From: JBGTIS01 sp041745535
GTDB taxonomy: Bacteria; Bacteroidota; Bacteroidia; Cytophagales; Cyclobacteriaceae
Reading direction: 5' to 3'
Assembly (NCBI GenBank): GCA_041745535.1
Contig: JBGTIS010000170.1
Span: 1-14,166, forward strand
Length of the DNA: 14,166 nt
A model generated the notes under the pieces. It had not been told where the DNA came from and made no database searches. It worked only from the letters and a program-made list of their open reading frames with translations. The position numbers and the translations under genes were made by a program. The number at the start of each line of letters is the position of its first letter. Position 1 is the stretch's first letter. This document shows, piece by piece, positions 7,265 to 14,166 of this stretch.

Positions 7265-8878
7265 TTATTTTACGCCTACTTCAGCAGCCCATTTTTTGTA
7301 CAGATTTTTAAGTTCCTCTACTTTATCCGGATACCGGGCACTTACATCATTCAATTCAACCGGATCATCGGCTATTTGGTACAATTCCCAGGTTTTATCT
7401 CCGTTTTTGGCATATACCGCTTTCCAGTCGCCCTGCCGTACTGCCCGGTGACCAAAATGCTCCCAGTACAAAGTCCGATTCTCGGGCAATGCATTTCCTT
7501 CAAACACAGGGGTCAGGCTGGTGCCCTGCATCGGTTTGATAGATTTTTCATGAAATGTGTCCGGATATCGGGCCTTAGCCAGTTCCACACAGGTGGGCAT
7601 AATGTCAATAATATGGGCATACTGATTTTCGATGGCGCCCTGCCGGCGAATGCCTTTGGGCCAGTGGGCAATCAGTGGCGTGGCAATACCGCCCTGATGG
7701 GTCCATTTTTTATATTTTCGGTAAGGCGTATTCGAAGCATTGGCCCAGGGTTCTTCGTAGGCTACATACGAACCCTTTTTACCAATTTCCACTTTCGGAT
7801 TATTCAGATTTCTGCCTTCAATATTCTCATCGCTGCCGCCATTATCCGATAAAAATAAGATCAGCGTATTATTCAGGGCTTTGTTTTCTTTCAGGGTATT
7901 GACCACCTGTCCTATGCCCTGATCGATCCGGTCTACCATGGCGGCGTACACAGTCATCCGCCGGGCCCAGTTTTCCTGATCCGTTACCTGTTCCCACGGA
8001 GCTACGGTTTCGGAACGGGGCGAAAGTGGATAGGTACTGTCGATAATGCCCAGTTCAAGCATTTTCTTATAACGCGCTTCCCTGATGGCGTCCCAGCCGG
8101 TATCGTAGCGGTGTTCGTATTTTTTAATATCTTCCCGCAAAGCATGCAAAGGCCAGTGCGGCGCCGTATAGGCCAGGTACAGAAAAAAAGGTGCTTTATT
8201 ATCAGCCTTGAAATGCCGCTGAAGAAAGTCCACCGCATGATCGGAAATTGACTGTGTCATATAGAATCCTTCTTCGGGCGGAGTCCATCGGTCATCGTCC
8301 AGCACCATTTGCCGGATTATCGGCTGATTTTCAATAAGCTGAAAATAACTGCTGGCGCCGCTGATCAGCCCAAAATACCGGTCGAAACCCCGCTTTCGGG
8401 GCCAATGGGCTTTCTTTTCGCCCACATGCCACTTGCCCGACATGTAGGTAGCATAGCCGGCTTCTTTCAATACTTCGGCCAGGGTTACGCACTGCTCGTT
8501 CAAATACCCCTGGTAAGGACCAGGTTCGGGCGTGCTGTTGTAGCCACTTACCATGCCACCCATACCAGCTTCGTGCGGATACAGACCGGTTAATAAAGCT
8601 GCCCGGGTAGGGCAACACCGGGCCGCATTATAAAAATTTCTGAACCGGATGCCATTACCCGCCAGTTGGTCCAGGTTGGTGGTTTCAATTTCGCTGCCAT
8701 AAGCCCCGATATCAGAATACCCCATATCGTCGGCTAAAATCACAATGATGTTGGGCCTGCTTTCGCGGGTTTGCTGTTGCGGCGAGGGGCTACAGCCTAT
8801 ACTGGGTACTATGATGAGCAGTGTAGTAAAAAACAGGAACGGGTAATCATTAAATGTTAAGAACCGGAATCCATGCAT
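7265..8878 (-). CDS. Sulfatase (type I, formylglycine-dependent), exported, probable lipoprotein
   Basis: 537 residues, the usual length for the arylsulfatase family. The N-terminus is hydrophobic and ends in VPSIGC (Cys29), a plausible lipobox, followed by a Ser/Pro/Gln-rich spacer. The catalytic domain opens with PNIIVILADDMGYSD, whose Asp50 and Asp51 bind calcium. The active-site motif is CCPTRAALLTG: Cys88 is the residue converted to formylglycine (C-x-P-x-R), with Arg92 behind it. Further expected ligands are SGKWH (Lys149, His151), TAPHWP (His241), SDNGG (Asp345, Asn346) and KKWTHQGG (Lys391). All are present, so the enzyme should be active once modified by an anaerobic or aerobic maturase that is not in this window. 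It would remove sulfate from sulfated glycans or other sulfate esters outside the cytoplasm. It diverges from feoA across 256 bp. Confidence 0.93.
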   Translation of the reverse strand: MHGFRFLTFNDYPFLFFTTLLIIVPSIGCSPSPQQQTRESRPNIIVILADDMGYSDIGAYGSEIETTNLDQLAGNGIRFRNFYNAARCCPTRAALLTGLYPHEAGMGGMVSGYNSTPEPGPYQGYLNEQCVTLAEVLKEAGYATYMSGKWHVGEKKAHWPRKRGFDRYFGLISGASSYFQLIENQPIIRQMVLDDDRWTPPEEGFYMTQSISDHAVDFLQRHFKADNKAPFFLYLAYTAPHWPLHALREDIKKYEHRYDTGWDAIREARYKKMLELGIIDSTYPLSPRSETVAPWEQVTDQENWARRMTVYAAMVDRIDQGIGQVVNTLKENKALNNTLILFLSDNGGSDENIEGRNLNNPKVEIGKKGSYVAYEEPWANASNTPYRKYKKWTHQGGIATPLIAHWPKGIRRQGAIENQYAHIIDIMPTCVELAKARYPDTFHEKSIKPMQGTSLTPVFEGNALPENRTLYWEHFGHRAVRQGDWKAVYAKNGDKTWELYQIADDPVELNDVSARYPDKVEELKNLYKKWAAEVGVK

Positions 8879-8900
8879 GAGTCAGGTTGTTTTATGATAC

Positions 8901-8938
8901 ATATTCAGGACTTTCGCTTCCTGTACCTTACTGAATAT
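8901..8938. repeat. Inverted repeat in the sulfatase leader region
   Basis: ATATTCAG (8901-8908) and CTGAATAT (8931-8938) are perfect 8-bp inverted arms separated by 22 nt, 23-60 nt upstream of the sulfatase start codon. It could be an operator or a leader hairpin. The remainder of the 256-bp gap (8879-9134) is AT rich and shows no gene. Confidence 0.35.
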
Positions 8939-9121
8939 TATCCTGCGTATGGATAAAAAACTGAGGCACGTAGGAATCACAACAAATTTCAGCATCGCAA
9001 ATTGAGTTAAAATATTGGTAAAAGTCTATTCCGGAAGAAAAATTTTCAAATTATTACCAATTTCAAAACCTTTTGTATGTAGCTGATTGTTTTTAAATAG
9101 ATTAATTATAAATTGCGAGTC

Positions 9122-9129
9122 TAAATTTG
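9122..9129 (+). promoter_or_regulatory. TAnnTTTG -7 element immediately before feoA
   Basis: TAAATTTG (9122-9129) matches the Bacteroidota -7 octamer exactly but ends only 5 nt before the feoA ATG, and no TTG lies 17-23 nt upstream of it. If it is used, the feoA transcript would be leaderless or nearly so. Such octamers arise by chance in AT-rich DNA, so confidence is low. Confidence 0.3.
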
Positions 9130-9134
9130 CCAAC

Positions 9135-9353
9135 ATGAAGACATTAGATACCTTAAAAGCAGGAGAAAGCGGCATCATTAGAAGTGTGCGGAATTCGGAA
9201 ATAACCCTGAAATTGTTGGAGATGGGATTATTGCCTGGAAAAACTATAAAACTCAGCTTTAAAGCTCCCCTAGGCGACCCAATTGCCATAGAATTATCTG
9301 ATTACAGCCTTTCGTTGCGTCTGGAAGAAGCCAGGAATGTAGAACTAGCCTGA
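9135..9353 (+). CDS. feoA: FeoA, ferrous iron transport protein A
   Basis: A 72-residue SH3-like cytoplasmic protein with the family pattern: L-x-x-L-K-A-G-E-S-G at the start, then LLEMGLLPGKTIKL and APLGDPIAIEL. FeoA supports FeoB-mediated ferrous iron uptake, probably by binding FeoB or modulating its GTPase. ATG 9135 is chosen because the frame can be extended upstream only to a TTG at 9087. That would add 16 residues (FLNRLIINCESKFAN) out of character for the family, whereas MKTLDTLKAGE is the normal beginning. It is the first gene of the operon; feoB begins 13 nt after its stop. Confidence 0.94.
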   Translation: MKTLDTLKAGESGIIRSVRNSEITLKLLEMGLLPGKTIKLSFKAPLGDPIAIELSDYSLSLRLEEARNVELA

Positions 9354-9366
9354 AATTACCGGATGC

Positions 9367-11508
9367 ATGTTAGTTAAAAAACAAACGGGAAAGGCTTTGT
9401 TAAAAATCGCGCTGGTTGGCAATCCCAATTCAGGCAAAAGCTCTCTGTTTAACTTACTAACCGGCCTGAACCAAAAAGTGGGAAACTTTCCCGGCGTTAC
9501 GGTAGACAAAAAAACCGGTACCTGCCAGCTTGACGTGCAAACACCGGTAGAGATCATAGATTTACCCGGCACCTATAGCATTTATCCAAGAACTGCCGAC
9601 GAGCAGGTGGTTTTTGAAGTACTGAATAATCCCGGCAGCCGGGTGTTCCCCGATCTGGTGGTTGTGGTAGTAGACATGACCAATCTGGAGAGAAGTCTGC
9701 TGCTTTTTACGCAAATCAAAGACCTGGGCATTCCGGTAATACTGGCACTGAACATGACCGATGTGGCCAAACGGAAAGGCATTGGCGTAAATGTGCAGGT
9801 ATTGCGACAGGCTTTTGGCAATACGCATGTGTTTACTATGAATGCTCGTACCGGCGAAGGTGTGGACACCTTAAAAAAACTGGTGCGCCAACCTGCTGAA
9901 CCCGGTTTGATTCCGTTTTTCAATATCAGAGAAATTGTAGCCCCGGGCATTATTGATGAGTTGAAAGAAACTTTTGAAATTGATAATGATTACCGGGCTT
10001 ACCAGATTCTTTTCCAGGCCGATCACTTTTCATTAATTTCAGATGAAAAAGCACGGTTTATTCAGCGCCTGAAAGAAAAATATGATTTTCAGGAAAAGGA
10101 TATTCAGTTCAAAGAAACCACAGGCCGGTACCAGCAGATTCAGCAGGTGCTGAACAACGCGCTTACCAAAACCATACGACCGGCACATAAAACGTCGCTT
10201 ACGCATAAACTAGACCGGATATTTACCCACAAAATATACGGCTACCTTACCTTTTTTGCCATTTTGTTTCTGATATTTCAGGCCATTTTCGCCTGGGCAA
10301 CGGCGCCAATGGATATGATCGATTACATATTCTCGGAAATCAGCGCTTTTGTCAAAGACCATCTGCCCCAGGGAGTGCTCACCAACCTGCTGGCAGAAGG
10401 GATTATTCCCGGCATTGGCGGTATTGTCATTTTTATTCCACAGATTGCCATCCTGTTCGCCTTTATCGCCATTCTGGAAGAAACCGGGTACATGGCCCGT
10501 GTGGTGTTTCTGATGGACAAAATTATGCGCAAATTCGGCCTGAATGGCAGAAGTGTGGTACCACTGATTTCAGGAGTAGCCTGTGCCATTCCCGCCATTA
10601 TGGCTACCCGGAATATAGAGAACTGGAAAGACCGGCTGATTACCATATTTGTAACACCGCTGATGAGCTGCTCGGCCCGCCTGCCGGTGTACATTATCCT
10701 GATTGCCCTGGTAGTACCCGACACACAGGTATTGGGCATTATTAGTTTACAGGGCATTGCCCTGATGGGCATGTACCTGCTGGGATTCCTGGCGGCTATT
10801 TTCTCGGCCCTGGTAATGAAAATCATTATCAAAGCCCGGGAAAGAAGTTTCCTGATTATGGAACTGCCTTCCTACAAAGTGCCCCGGTGGAAAAATGTAG
10901 GCATTATGGTATTGGAGAAATCTAAAACATTTGTATTTGAAGCGGGAAAAGTAATTCTGGCCATTTCTATTATTTTGTGGGTACTGTCGTCGTATGGTCC
11001 CGGAAACCAGATAGAACAGGCAGCGAACAGTATTCCGGTTCCTAAAATTCAAACGGAAGCGGCAGTCCATGCATATGAGAATAAGGTAGCCGCCAGTAAA
11101 CTGGAAAGTTCATATGCCGGCATATTCGGTAAGTTTATTGAACCGGCCATCAAACCGCTGGGTTACGACTGGAAAATTGGCATCGCCCTGATTACTTCTT
11201 TTGCTGCCCGCGAAGTATTTGTAGGCACCATGGCAACCCTGTACAGTGTAGGCGCCGATTTTGATGACGAAAGCACTATCAAAAGCCGCATGAAAGCTGA
11301 AATTAATCCGGATACGGGCGGCCCCCGGTATACGCTGGCCGTAGCTTTCTCCCTGTTGGTATTTTATGCTTTTGCCATGCAGTGCATGAGTACGGTGGCG
11401 GTGGTGTACCGGGAAACCAAAGGCTGGAAATGGCCCATTATCCAGACTGTTTATATGACGGTACTGGCCTATGTAGCGGCTTTTATAGTTTTTAATCTGC
11501 TTTCCTGA
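9367..11508 (+). CDS. feoB: FeoB, ferrous iron transporter
   Basis: 713 residues, full length for the family. The N-terminal GTPase domain has G1 GNPNSGKS (18-25), G2 Thr45 in FPGVTVDKK, G3 DLPG (65-68) and G4 NMTD (129-132). A helical GDI-like domain follows to about residue 280. The membrane domain then runs to the C-terminus, with two homologous gate regions and the EETGYMARVVFLMDK segment typical of FeoB. It carries Fe(II) across the inner membrane in a GTPase-dependent way. It starts at ATG 9367; an ATG at 9363 is in another frame. It is co-transcribed with feoA upstream (13-nt gap) and with the small Cys-rich protein downstream (31-nt gap). No convincing Fur or DtxR operator could be read in the promoter region. 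Confidence 0.97.
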   Translation: MLVKKQTGKALLKIALVGNPNSGKSSLFNLLTGLNQKVGNFPGVTVDKKTGTCQLDVQTPVEIIDLPGTYSIYPRTADEQVVFEVLNNPGSRVFPDLVVVVVDMTNLERSLLLFTQIKDLGIPVILALNMTDVAKRKGIGVNVQVLRQAFGNTHVFTMNARTGEGVDTLKKLVRQPAEPGLIPFFNIREIVAPGIIDELKETFEIDNDYRAYQILFQADHFSLISDEKARFIQRLKEKYDFQEKDIQFKETTGRYQQIQQVLNNALTKTIRPAHKTSLTHKLDRIFTHKIYGYLTFFAILFLIFQAIFAWATAPMDMIDYIFSEISAFVKDHLPQGVLTNLLAEGIIPGIGGIVIFIPQIAILFAFIAILEETGYMARVVFLMDKIMRKFGLNGRSVVPLISGVACAIPAIMATRNIENWKDRLITIFVTPLMSCSARLPVYIILIALVVPDTQVLGIISLQGIALMGMYLLGFLAAIFSALVMKIIIKARERSFLIMELPSYKVPRWKNVGIMVLEKSKTFVFEAGKVILAISIILWVLSSYGPGNQIEQAANSIPVPKIQTEAAVHAYENKVAASKLESSYAGIFGKFIEPAIKPLGYDWKIGIALITSFAAREVFVGTMATLYSVGADFDDESTIKSRMKAEINPDTGGPRYTLAVAFSLLVFYAFAMQCMSTVAVVYRETKGWKWPIIQTVYMTVLAYVAAFIVFNLLS

Positions 11509-11539
11509 ACCTGAAACACGCTGAATCGTAAGAATAACC

Positions 11540-11725
11540 ATGCAGGAATTAATTGTGATATTATTATTTGCAGGCGCTTTGTATTACATAGGTTTCATTT
11601 TTTACAGAAGCCTGAAAGCAGACAGCGGCAGCGGCTGCGCCAAAGGTTGCGGTGGTTGCCATGCCGTAGACTTCAGCAAAATTGAACAACAAATCAGGCA
11701 GAAAGAACAGCAGTTGGTGAAATAA
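11540..11725 (+). CDS. FeoB-associated Cys-rich membrane protein
   Basis: 61 residues: one N-terminal membrane helix (about 3-22), a basic/Ser-Gly linker, a cysteine cluster C-x3-C-x2-C (Cys33, Cys37, Cys40) and a charged C-terminal helix (KIEQQIRQKEQQ). This layout and its position directly after feoB fit the FeoB-associated Cys-rich membrane protein family, which takes the FeoC place in many Bacteroidota and Firmicutes. A role in stabilising FeoB or handling iron via the cysteines is inferred from the family. A degraded partial copy of its 3' end follows at about 11830-11935. Confidence 0.9.
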   Translation: MQELIVILLFAGALYYIGFIFYRSLKADSGSGCAKGCGGCHAVDFSKIEQQIRQKEQQLVK

Positions 11726-11829
11726 TCACTTCCCTCCTGTTTGCCTACGCCTTCACAGTGCCCAACCTGTTAGATGCCCTAAAATTATTATTAGATCGAA
11801 CCGGGAAGCTACTCAAAAAGCCTATCAGG

Positions 11830-11935
11830 GCAAGCAGGTCATCGGGGAAGAACTGCATGTAGCTTCGTGAACCGAAATCAGTTGATTGAATTGCAAATCC
11901 GGCAGAAAAAGCAGCTTGTGAGTACTAATTCATAG
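11830..11935 (+). pseudogene. Decayed partial copy of the FeoB-associated gene (3' end)
   Basis: From 11885 the sequence reads IELQIRQKKQLVSTNS then TAG (11933-11935). This parallels IEQQIRQKEQQLVK at the end of the intact gene (from 11681). The match also holds at base level, including shared ATTGAA, CAAATC and GGCAGAAA blocks in the same order and spacing. Extending the same frame upstream gives YSKSLSGQAGHRGRTAC, which loosely follows the YRSLKADSGSG...C part of the intact protein but has lost the cysteine cluster. A TAG cuts the frame above that. The segment therefore looks like a tandem duplication in decay. The 3' part is well supported, the upstream part is a guess. Confidence 0.45.
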
Positions 11936-12162
11936 CAGCAAATAACATGTGCAGACGCCTTATTATGATAAGCGGCTACTTCTGCCTTGTATAACCTGCC
12001 TGACAATGGTTACAATGATTAATGCATCTTGTGCCGTCCTAGCGGTTGTATCCCTTTCATTTCACGTTTCGGCTACTCGAGCAACTATTGCATTAGCTCT
12101 TTATCGCCAAGCTCACATATGCATGTTGTTAGGTTTTCGTGCGATTTAATCTGTCCGTTGTT
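11936..12162. other. Non-coding gap between the feo region and the TOPRIM gene
   Basis: These 227 bp contain many stops in every frame and no recognised gene, tRNA or strong terminator. A GTTAGGT heptamer (about 12129-12135) resembles an integron core half-site, but no partner was found. By eye the sequence becomes more AT rich from here to about 13850. Confidence 0.5.
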
Positions 12163-12825
12163 TCACTCAATATTCAGTATTTGCGCTAGATGTTTCAACC
12201 AACCGTTAAATCGTTGGCACTTTAGACGAATTGTATCAAGACCAATCTCATCTAATATCAATACACCATATAATACCTTATTATAACCTTTAATTAGTCG
12301 GATTAGTCTTTTTGATGGCGCGGTGATTGAACTATCGTTAATATCTTCTGGATTTGGAAAATCTCGAATCTTAACTCATCAAAATTCGCGTCACCCGAAT
12401 CAAATAAGGATTCAATTCTGATGATCGAGGAAAAAATTAATGCTTCAAACTCATGTAGTTGTATGTATGGGAACAAATTGTTAAATGATCTTCCTTGTGT
12501 AGCTTCTATATCTTCTCTAATAGCATTTTCTAAAAAGCTGAGGCGCTCATTTTTATTTGAGCAGCTTTTAGATTCGTCAAATTTTGGGAAACTGGATGGT
12601 AGTGCGTAATAATCAATTAAGGTTGTCACAACGGCATCTGTTTCATAAATAGTTTTTAAAATATCTTTTTTGACATGTTCGTATTTTAGAAAGACCGCCT
12701 TTAGAGTGTTTAATTTTGAAACAATCAATGTTATAAAATCCCTTCCTATTAAAAAAAGGAGTTAGAATTTTATTTACGAACTCCTTTTCGGTATCTCCCT
12801 CAACTATTATGATCAATCTACTCAT
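12163..12825 (-). pseudogene. DUF4276-type TOPRIM nuclease-like protein, disrupted by two frameshifts
   Basis: The ATG at 12825 begins SRLIIIVEGDTEKEFVNKIL, a TOPRIM opening with the VEGxTE acidic motif. The frame then gives CFKIKHSKGGLSK and shifts at the A run 12684-12687. The next frame continues YEHVKKDILKTIYE, TTLIDYYALPSSFP (second acidic motif) and FIPY/LFPYIQLHEFEALIFSS. It shifts back at the A run 12353-12355, after which FQNPEDINDSS, SKRLIRLIKGYNKVLYGVL and a normal C-terminus follow to TGA at 12163-12165. The total span is 663 nt, about 220 residues, the normal DUF4276 length; one shift is +1 and the other -1. The family pairs with AAA ATPases in defence loci and resembles the OLD/RloB/PARIS type of effector. 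The start overlaps the ATPase stop by 4 nt (ATGA), so translation was coupled. Whether the shifts are real decay or read errors is open. Confidence 0.82.
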
Positions 12826-13811
12826 ATGGGTTGTCCCTTAATTACACTTTTGGTCCATAACTCACCTAGAGAATAATCTACCAACCATTCCTTTAGATTG
12901 GCTTGATCCAGACGACTAAAACTTGATTGATTATCAATTTTATCAACTGTGATTATATCGCTTGGCTCAAAATTATTTAATAAATTGACTGATTGTGTGG
13001 AGACAATTATTTGGCAATCCTTTTGTGAAGCTGACTTAATAAGACCAGCAAGTTTATTGATGGCAACAGGATGTAGCCCCAATTCAGGTTCATCGATGAT
13101 TATAACTTTGGGTAGGTTGGGTTGTAATAATAAAGTGGCAAGGGCAATGAATCTTAGACTACCATCTGAAAGATGACTAGCATCAAAATATGTATCCGGA
13201 TGTTTTACCTCACTCCACTCCAATTTAATTCTAGACTCATCGAGCCTATCAGGTTCTAAAGTGAAACGTTCAAAGAATGGAGCAATTGATTGAACGGTTT
13301 TTTCAATCCGCTTAAAGTTTTTGGGATATTTTTCCTGTAACAGATACAAGTACGCAGCTAAATTATCTCCATCTTCTTTCAATATTCTGTTATCAATAGT
13401 TTTAGTGGGAGTTCTTAGGGGAGCATTACTACTGGTATCATGAAAATGATAAATTTTGTAACTTTCTAGATGCTCTCGTAAATAGTGGTCTCTATATTGT
13501 TTTGAAGTTTTAATGTGACTCTCCTGAACATTCCGGTAACTAAATGCAGGATTTTTTGGTATTGGTTTATAAAGATTAGGATAATAAATACTTTCTTCTT
13601 CACTTATAAACATACCACCAGAATCGTTGGGCTGTAACACAAACTCATAGGCATTGTCCCCAAAGCCCAGATATCCTTTTATTTGTGCTGTTTGTTTGCG
13701 TCCATAGTACAGGAGACTGTCGGAACCGGTTTTTAAAGAATACTGTTGCAAACGCTGTTCATAAATATTATTGACCAGCTTGAAAAAGGAGATAAAATTG
13801 GATTTGCCCAC
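12822..13811 (-). CDS. AAA (RecF/ABC-like) ATPase partner, N-terminus lost inside Walker A
   Basis: The open frame from GTG 13811 gives 329 residues, about 35 fewer than I expect for this COG4637-like ATPase family. It begins GKSNFISFFKLVNN, so only the last part of the P-loop (G-V-GKSN) survives. The preceding residues (IIENYLY after an in-frame TAA) do not supply the first Gly or the usual N-terminal strands. Downstream motifs are intact: ABC-like signature LSDGS (214-218), Walker B VIIIDEPELGLHP (Asp240, Glu241), and STQS (271-274) in the switch position. In such systems the ATPase senses infection or DNA and controls the TOPRIM partner, which here overlaps its stop by 4 nt. Without a complete Walker A this copy is probably inactive. 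Base composition is more AT rich than the feo genes. The GTG start is only formal. Confidence 0.85.
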   Translation of the reverse strand: MGKSNFISFFKLVNNIYEQRLQQYSLKTGSDSLLYYGRKQTAQIKGYLGFGDNAYEFVLQPNDSGGMFISEEESIYYPNLYKPIPKNPAFSYRNVQESHIKTSKQYRDHYLREHLESYKIYHFHDTSSNAPLRTPTKTIDNRILKEDGDNLAAYLYLLQEKYPKNFKRIEKTVQSIAPFFERFTLEPDRLDESRIKLEWSEVKHPDTYFDASHLSDGSLRFIALATLLLQPNLPKVIIIDEPELGLHPVAINKLAGLIKSASQKDCQIIVSTQSVNLLNNFEPSDIITVDKIDNQSSFSRLDQANLKEWLVDYSLGELWTKSVIKGQPI

Positions 13812-13814
13812 CCC

Positions 13815-13841
13815 ATATAAATAATTTTCTATTATTTATAT
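13815..13841. repeat. Perfect 11-bp AT-only inverted repeat at the ATPase break point
   Basis: ATATAAATAAT (13815-13825) and ATTATTTATAT (13831-13841) are perfect inverted arms around a TTTCT loop. The left arm begins directly next to the last base of recognisable ATPase homology (13814, the Gly before Val-Gly-Lys-Ser), and the right arm abuts the open frame on the plus strand. It could be a recombination scar, the end of a lost mobile element, a terminator, or an assembly joint. Confidence 0.7.
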
Positions 13842-13844
13842 GTT

Positions 13845-14166
13845 TTGTCGCAAATAAACAGCCAAACCCACCTCGTAGTAGCGTTTTTTCGCTTACATAC
13901 GTACACCTACCAGGCGCAAGATGTCTTTGATGCCTCTCCAATAAACACATTGGCAGGTGTACCACCAGCAGCACTTTTTGGTGCTTTCCAGCTAGCTTTA
14001 TTCAACGGTTGGGTTGCCGAAACTGTAAAGGCTTGTGATACACACCAGTGTCCTAATGTAGTTGGGGTAATCATTCCTGCCAACCAAAGTGCGCATCATG
14101 GTAATCCTGACTTTGATTATCTGGACAGGATTAAGGAAACAACGGCAGGCAACTGGGAAGCTTACT
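13845..14166 (+). CDS. Unknown protein, partial, start unclear, runs off the right edge
   Basis: The plus-strand frame is open from a TAA at 13818-13820 to the window end, about 115 codons, with codon use typical of a coding region from about 13900 on. It includes YQAQDVFDASPINTLAG, VPPAALFGAFQLALFNGWV and PNVVGVIIPANQSAHHG. I do not recognise the family. There is no in-frame ATG; the first alternative start is TTG 13845, right after the inverted repeat. The 5' end may have been lost in the same event that truncated the ATPase, so the visible part may begin inside the original gene. The alternating hydrophobic stretch VVGVIIPAN looks like a buried beta strand followed by a loop with His-His, but no function is inferred. 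Confidence 0.55.
   Translation, partial: MSQINSQTHLVVAFFRLHTYTYQAQDVFDASPINTLAGVPPAALFGAFQLALFNGWVAETVKACDTHQCPNVVGVIIPANQSAHHGNPDFDYLDRIKETTAGNWEAY

Noticed and set aside
1..8878. Polysaccharide utilisation locus joining the GH3 enzyme and the sulfatase
   Set aside because: No SusC/SusD-like pair is present and unrelated genes lie between them, so a common locus is not supported.
9081..9134. Fur or DtxR operator upstream of feoA
   Set aside because: The region is AT rich but no palindrome close to either consensus could be read, so no site is called.
12100..12140. Integron attC-like core heptamer GTTAGGT
   Set aside because: No complementary RYYYAAC partner at attC distance and no integrase or cassette array; a degenerate 7-mer is expected by chance.
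11949..12286. Two small plus-strand frames (66 and 85 codons)
   Set aside because: The second is antisense to the repaired C-terminus of the TOPRIM gene, and both have low-quality translations and unusual codon use.
13768..13974. 68-codon minus-strand frame spanning the ATPase break
   Set aside because: It runs across the inverted repeat and both flanking genes in another frame, and its translation looks random; likely a shadow.

Overview
The window looks like a chromosomal segment of a Bacteroidota bacterium, probably Cytophagales-like. Evidence: two good matches to the Bacteroidota promoter (TTTG/TTG at -33, TAnnTTTG at -7), few Shine-Dalgarno sequences, lipoprotein-type GH3 and sulfatase enzymes, and a feoA-feoB-FeoB-associated membrane protein cluster. 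GC is roughly 45% over most of the window by eye. It falls to roughly 28-37% in sampled lines of the 12.2-13.8 kb segment.

Layout. (1) 1-1877, minus: a GH3 glycosidase lipoprotein whose last few dozen residues lie beyond the left edge. (2) 2083-3270, minus: a soluble GAF histidine kinase with a TTG start and a clear promoter. (3) 3271-5136: accessory small genes, namely a 132-residue unknown, a divergent 137-residue unknown, and a MazG/PRA-PH-like pyrophosphohydrolase. The last two genes converge on an 11-bp hairpin. (4) 5260-7140, minus: a membrane HAMP-PAS histidine kinase whose G1 and G2 ATP-binding boxes each have a conserved glycine replaced. (5) 7265-8878, minus: a secreted or lipoprotein sulfatase with an intact FGly motif. 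(6) 9135-11725, plus: the ferrous iron uptake operon feoA-feoB-small Cys-rich membrane protein, followed by what looks like a decayed second copy of the 3' end of that small gene. (7) 12163-13814, minus: an AT-rich two-gene ATPase plus TOPRIM (DUF4276) module of the kind found in phage-defence loci. (8) 13845-14166, plus: a partial unknown gene running off the right edge.

The most interesting region is the right end. The ATPase and TOPRIM genes overlap by 4 nt (ATGA), so they form a coupled pair. The TOPRIM gene is broken by two compensating 1-nt frameshifts in short A runs, and its true C-terminus lies about 140 nt past the apparent stop. The ATPase loses its N-terminus in the middle of the Walker A loop, exactly where an 11-bp perfect inverted repeat (13815-13841) begins. 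On the other side of the repeat starts an unrelated open frame on the opposite strand with no obvious start codon. This looks like a decayed defence module cut by a rearrangement, or an assembly joint; raw reads would separate the two.

The GH3 enzyme and the sulfatase suggest scavenging of plant or algal glycans, but no SusC/SusD pair is visible, so this is not a recognisable polysaccharide utilisation locus. Neither kinase has an adjacent response regulator.
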